From Paracoccaceae bacterium (GTDB lineage: Bacteria > Pseudomonadota > Alphaproteobacteria > Rhodobacterales > Rhodobacteraceae), in contig NVQY01000179.1 in NCBI GenBank assembly GCA_002400675.1, positions 1-8,904 on the forward strand: a stretch of 8,904 nucleotides of DNA, written 5' to 3'. Shown one piece after another: positions 6,152 to 8,904 of the stretch; positions within the stretch are counted from its first letter, which is position 1; each line of letters opens with the position of its first letter. Made by a program: the position numbers and the translations under genes. The notes below the pieces were generated by a model. The model was not told the DNA's origin. It ran no database searches and was given only the letters and a program-made list of their open reading frames with translations.

Positions 6152-6646
6152 CTAACGCCCAAGCCGCTCTTTCAGGGCGTCATTGACCAGCGGAGTCACG
6201 AATTTCGACACATCCCCCCCCAGCCGGGCGATTTCCTTGACCAGTTTGCTGGCAATCGCCTGATGGCGGGCCTCGGCCATCAGGAACACGGTCTCGATCG
6301 ACGAATCCAGCACCCGGTTCATGCCAACCATCTGATATTCGTATTCAAAATCTGCCACCGCCCGCAGACCACGCACGATGATTTGCGCGCCGACATCACG
6401 GGCGCAATCAATTAACAGGTTTTCAAACGGATGCACCAGAATTTCGGTGCCGGTCGGATCACCAAGCTTGGCGCATTCGGCCTCAATCATCGCCACGCGT
6501 TCCTCAAGGGTGAACATCGGCCCCTTGTCGCGGTTGATCGCCACGCCGATCACCAGCTTGTCCACCAGCAGTGACGCGCGGCGGATGATGTCCATATGAC
6601 CCAGCGTCAGCGGGTCAAAGGTACCGGGGTAAAGCGCTGTTCGCAT
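6152..6646 (-). CDS. coaD: Phosphopantetheine adenylyltransferase (164 aa)
   Basis: CoaD transfers the adenylyl group of ATP to 4'-phosphopantetheine, giving dephospho-CoA and pyrophosphate, the penultimate step of coenzyme A synthesis. It is a cytoplasmic hexamer in known bacteria. The nucleotidyltransferase signature ALYPGTFDPLTLGHMD occupies residues 4-19 with the catalytic His17. IIVRGLRAVADFEYEYQM and the C-terminal AIASKLVKEIARLGGDVSKFV segment, which replaces the ISSTLVKE version of other groups, complete the family pattern. The start at 6646 is chosen over a 13-codon extension to 6685 because AGGAG (6655-6659 on the opposite strand) lies 8 bases before it and homologues begin at MRTALYPG. 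It lies downstream of the CBS gene on the same strand, and possibly has its own promoter in the 94-base gap. Confidence 0.96.
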   Translation of the reverse strand: MRTALYPGTFDPLTLGHMDIIRRASLLVDKLVIGVAINRDKGPMFTLEERVAMIEAECAKLGDPTGTEILVHPFENLLIDCARDVGAQIIVRGLRAVADFEYEYQMVGMNRVLDSSIETVFLMAEARHQAIASKLVKEIARLGGDVSKFVTPLVNDALKERLGR

Positions 6647-6697
6647 GGGGCAAGCTCCTGCATATGATTTATGCTGCACATGCAAACAGACTGTTTT

Positions 6698-6738
6698 GGG
6701 ATTCGCAAGTGGATCAATGCGCCCGGCGCAAGAATCCC
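6698..6738. repeat. Inverted repeat between the CBS gene and coaD
   Basis: GGGATTC (6698-6704) and GAATCCC (6732-6738) are exact inverted repeats. Inside them TGCG (6718-6721) pairs with CGCA (6727-6730) around a 5-base loop. The structure starts 2 bases after the CBS stop codon (minus strand), so it could terminate or attenuate read-through into coaD. No U-run follows on the minus strand, where the next bases are AAAAC, so it is not a standard intrinsic terminator. Confidence 0.4.
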
Positions 6739-6740
6739 GC

Positions 6741-7178
6741 TTAATGCCCCATGATCATGCCTTCCAGCGCCTTTTTCTCCATCGCCAGCACCGAAAGCTG
6801 CGCCTTGACCAGATCGCCCAGCGTCACCAGACCGATCATCTTGCCGTCCTCGACAATCGGCATATGGCGGAATCGCCCCTCGGTCATCTGCGTCAGGATC
6901 TCTTCGACCGTGGCTTTGCTGGTGCTGGTGACCAGATCGGTGGTCATGTACTTGCTGACCGGCTGGGTCAGGCAGCCCGATCCGCCCTTGGCCAACTCGC
7001 GCACGATATCGCGCTCTGAGAGGATTCCCGCCGCCGTGTCGCCGCCGTCCTGCGACACCACGACCGATCCAATGCGGTTGCTGGCCAGTATTTCCGCCGC
7101 CTGCGCCACCGACGCCGAAGGTTCGATGGTCAGAACCCCGGATTTCTCCTTGGAACTGAGTATCTTGTGAATGAGCAT
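6741..7178 (-). CDS. CBS-domain pair protein (145 aa)
   Basis: This is a stand-alone Bateman module: two CBS domains and nothing else. CBS1 covers about residues 12-66 and ends in AAGILSERDIVREL; CBS2 covers about 76-130 with FRHMPIVEDGKMIGLVTLGDLV. The Asp residues of the two signature stretches (D57 and D122) sit where CBS proteins bind the ribose of AMP, ATP or related adenosyl ligands. Such proteins are cytoplasmic energy or redox sensors acting on partner enzymes; the partner here is unknown. The start at 7178 is clear: GGAGGGG (7186-7192, opposite strand) is 7 bases upstream. A possible 20-residue extension to 7238 has no comparable site and is unlike the family. It lies 61 bases downstream of lysR and upstream of coaD, all in the same direction. 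Confidence 0.93.
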   Translation of the reverse strand: MLIHKILSSKEKSGVLTIEPSASVAQAAEILASNRIGSVVVSQDGGDTAAGILSERDIVRELAKGGSGCLTQPVSKYMTTDLVTSTSKATVEEILTQMTEGRFRHMPIVEDGKMIGLVTLGDLVKAQLSVLAMEKKALEGMIMGH

Positions 7179-7192
7179 TTCGCGTCCCCTCC

Positions 7193-7233
7193 GCAATAAT
7201 ATTTCGTCCCCCAAAGGGTTGCCGCAATATTGC
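7193..7233. promoter_or_regulatory. AT-rich palindromes upstream of the CBS gene
   Basis: GCAATATTGC (7224-7233) is a perfect 10-base palindrome. The octamer CCGCAATA occurs twice in the same orientation, at 7191-7198 and 7222-7229, exactly 31 bases apart (about three helical turns). TTGACT lies on the minus strand at the LysR stop codon but has no well-spaced -10. The region could hold the promoter and operator of the CBS gene; no regulator can be named. Confidence 0.3.
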
Positions 7234-7239
7234 ATCAAG

Positions 7240-8136
7240 TCAAGTCTGGCTTTCCAGACGGTGCACTTCGTCGCGCAGACCTTTGCTTAGCGCATCGGCA
7301 AACCGGTTCATCCTTGCCGAATGCTGATCGCCCTGATGGCGCACCAGATAAAAGCTGCGGGTCAGGCTGACCTTGTCGGCCAGAACCCGGCGCAGACGGC
7401 CATGCGACGGCAGGGTGAAATCATGCGCCATGCCCACGCCCGCGCCCATCGCCAGCAGCTTTAGCTGCACCGCCACCGAATTGGACGCCAGATGCACGCG
7501 ATGCACCCCCAGATCGGTCAGGTAATCCAGTTCTGAATCAAATATCATGTCGGGGATATAGCCGACAATCCGTTTGCTTTTCAGATCCTCCAGCGTCTCG
7601 AACGGGCCATTGTCGCGTATGTAATGGCGCGACGCCGCCAGATGCATGCGGTAATCGGTGATCTTTTTGACCAGCAACCGACCGGCAGTGGGGCGGCTGA
7701 CCGTCACGGCCATGTCCGCCTCGCGTTGCGACAGGTTGATCACGCGGGGCAGCGCGACGATCTGAATGTCCAGATCCGGGTTGTCGCGGGCAATTGCGGC
7801 ACAGACCTGCGGTAGCAAGTAGTTGGCGCTGCCGTCGGGTGCGCCGATGCGAATCTGCCCGTTCAGGCTTTCGCTTGGACCGTCCAGCGCATGCGCCGCG
7901 CCGCGCATCGCCGCCTCGGCCGATTCGGCGTAATCCAGCATCTTTTCGCCAGCATCACTTAGCGTATACCCTTGCGGCGACTTGACAAATAACGGCGCCT
8001 TCATCGCGCCCTCAAGCCGGGCAATGCGCCGCCCCACGGTGGCCGGATCCATCTTTAACACCCGCCCTGCCCCCGACAGGCTTGCCTGACGCGCCACGGC
8101 CAGAAAGACCTTCATATCATCCCATTGTGGCTCCAT
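7240..8136 (-). CDS. LysR-type transcriptional regulator divergent from mmsA (298 aa)
   Basis: The N-terminal winged helix-turn-helix (residues about 5-62) begins WDDMKVFLAVARQASLSGAG and contains DPATVGRRIARLE and LFVKSPQGYTLSDAGE, standard for LysR regulators. Residues about 90-298 form the periplasmic-binding-protein-like effector domain (GQIRIGAPDGSANYLLPQ, LKLLAMGAGVGMAHDF). The length is typical. I start it at 8136 because family members begin a few residues before WDD. The nearest purine-rich site is GGGGGG at 8141-8146, and a better AGGAGG lies 14 bases away, so the start is not fully settled; ATGs at 8172 and 8199 would add 12 or 21 residues. Divergence from mmsA with a 140-base shared interval suggests that it controls mmsA and itself. 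The effector is unknown, perhaps a semialdehyde or acyl-CoA from valine or propionate metabolism. Confidence 0.92.
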   Translation of the reverse strand: MEPQWDDMKVFLAVARQASLSGAGRVLKMDPATVGRRIARLEGAMKAPLFVKSPQGYTLSDAGEKMLDYAESAEAAMRGAAHALDGPSESLNGQIRIGAPDGSANYLLPQVCAAIARDNPDLDIQIVALPRVINLSQREADMAVTVSRPTAGRLLVKKITDYRMHLAASRHYIRDNGPFETLEDLKSKRIVGYIPDMIFDSELDYLTDLGVHRVHLASNSVAVQLKLLAMGAGVGMAHDFTLPSHGRLRRVLADKVSLTRSFYLVRHQGDQHSARMNRFADALSKGLRDEVHRLESQT

Positions 8137-8276
8137 TTGCCCCCCGGTTGCCTCCTGTGTTGCCGACCTATGCATTTTTGCAAAGCCTTTTTGAAACATT
8201 GCCCCTGTTCAATGGATTTATGCAAGCCTATCGTGCGCGCAAACAGATCGCAAAATGTTTCAGGAGGAACTTTCCG
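8137..8276. promoter_or_regulatory. Divergent lysR/mmsA control region
   Basis: This interval should contain both promoters and the LysR site. Visible elements are TTGAA (8191-8195) with the inverted TTCAA (8208-8212), which extend to a near-palindrome TTGAAACA and TGTTCAA; the palindrome TTTGCAAA (8177-8184); and a near-direct repeat TGCAAAGCCT (8179-8188) and TGCAAGCCT (8221-8229), 42 bases apart. LysR proteins commonly bind interrupted dyads of this size. TTGAAA at 8191-8196 could be a -35 for mmsA, but no good -10 follows. AGGAGG (8262-8267) is the mmsA ribosome binding site. Confidence 0.45.
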
Positions 8277-8904
8277 ATGCAAGAACTGACCCACTATATC
8301 AATGGTGAACATGTCAAAGGCACGTCCGGGCGCTTTGCCGATGTGATGAACCCGGCCACCGGCGAAGTGCAGGGCCGCGTGCCACTGGCCAACGAGGCCG
8401 AAATGGCCGGTGCCGTTGCCGCCGCCGCCGCCGCACAGCCCGCATGGGCCGCCGTCAACCCACAGCGCCGCGCGCGGGTAATGATGAAATTCGTCACCCT
8501 GCTGAACCGCGACATGGACAAACTGGCCGAAGCCCTTAGCCGAGAGCATGGCAAGACCCTGCCCGACGCCGCCGGTGACGTGCAGCGTGGCCTTGAAGTG
8601 GCCGAATATTGCATTGGCGCGCCCGAGTTGCTGAAAGGCGACTACACCGACAGCGCCGGCCCCGGCATCGACATGTATTCCATGCGTCAGGCGCTGGGTG
8701 TGACCGCCGGCATCACCCCGTTCAACTTTCCCGCCATGGTGCCCATGTGGATGTTCTGCCCGGCGATTGCCTGCGGCAACGCATTCATCCTCAAGCCGTC
8801 CGAGCGTGACCCCACAGTCACCCTGATGCTGGCCGAATTGTTCGAGGAAGCCGGCCTGCCCAAGGGCATCCTTCAGGTCGTCAACGGCGACAAGGAAGCG
8901 GTTG
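8277..8904 (+). CDS. mmsA: Methylmalonate-semialdehyde dehydrogenase (CoA-acylating), 5' part
   Basis: MmsA oxidises methylmalonate or malonate semialdehyde with NAD+ and CoA to propionyl-CoA or acetyl-CoA, in valine, beta-alanine and inositol catabolism. The first 209 codons are present, with no stop before the window ends; family members are about 500 residues. Aldehyde-dehydrogenase marks are GKTLPDAAGDVQRGLEVAEY (92-111, characteristic of MmsA), GVTAGITPFNFPAMVPMWMF (141-160, with Asn150 as oxyanion residue) and NAFILKPSERDP (168-179, NAD binding). The catalytic Cys lies beyond the window. The start is supported by AGGAGG (8262-8267) 9 bases upstream. An unusual stretch is the eight-Ala tract broken only by Val and Gln around residues 46-54 (AVAAAAAAQ), but it fits the variable surface helix. 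It is divergent from lysR, its likely regulator. Confidence 0.93.
   Translation, partial: MQELTHYINGEHVKGTSGRFADVMNPATGEVQGRVPLANEAEMAGAVAAAAAAQPAWAAVNPQRRARVMMKFVTLLNRDMDKLAEALSREHGKTLPDAAGDVQRGLEVAEYCIGAPELLKGDYTDSAGPGIDMYSMRQALGVTAGITPFNFPAMVPMWMFCPAIACGNAFILKPSERDPTVTLMLAELFEEAGLPKGILQVVNGDKEAV

Noticed and set aside
6647..6685. 13-codon N-terminal extension of CoaD
   Set aside because: Homologues begin at the MRTALYPG segment, and AGGAG is correctly spaced for the ATG at 6646.

Overview
The window looks like a chromosomal segment of an alphaproteobacterium, most likely a marine Rhodobacterales (Roseobacter-type) species. The reasons are the high GC content with strong third-position G/C bias, GGAGA/AGGAGG ribosome binding sites, and a gene set typical of that group: a DUF808 membrane protein, a KANATG-type GAPDH, a CoaD with an AIASKLVKEIA motif, and a LysR gene divergent from mmsA. 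This assignment rests on recognition, not on a search. There is no CRISPR array, rRNA, tRNA, transposase or phage gene.

Layout. Bases 1-96 hold a compact double stem-loop of the dispersed REP-like GTAGGGTGGG type and a perfect AT-rich palindrome in front of a sulfide:quinone-reductase-like flavoprotein (124-1251, +). Next comes a secreted two-domain protein (1436-2317, +) that joins a ClpP-like COG3904 domain to a C-terminal LprI-type cysteine domain. It converges on a DUF808 inner-membrane protein (2356-3339, -). The divergent 178-base interval after that carries two LacI-type near-palindromes and leads into a GAPDH gene (3518-4516, +). A 47-codon membrane microprotein gene (4597-4740, +) follows GAPDH. 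An NnrS-family membrane protein (4872-6146, +) ends 5 bases from the convergent coaD gene.

The minus-strand series lysR (8136-7240), CBS-domain gene (7178-6741) and coaD (6646-6152) runs in one direction with gaps of 61 and 94 bases, so partial co-transcription is possible. Divergent from lysR, the 5' 209 codons of mmsA (methylmalonate-semialdehyde dehydrogenase, CoA-acylating) begin at 8277 and run off the window.

No single multi-gene novel system is evident; most genes are independent housekeeping or accessory units. The points most worth a second look are: the GAPDH coenzyme pocket, which has lost the NAD-selecting Asp and gained two Arg; the small membrane protein behind it; the paired operator in front of it; the palindrome-controlled SQR-like enzyme that lacks one of the three canonical SQR cysteines; and an NnrS protein without the usual C-terminal His motif. 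Several starts are placed downstream of the longest possible ORF: 124 for the flavoprotein, 6646 for coaD, 7178 for the CBS gene and 8136 for lysR.
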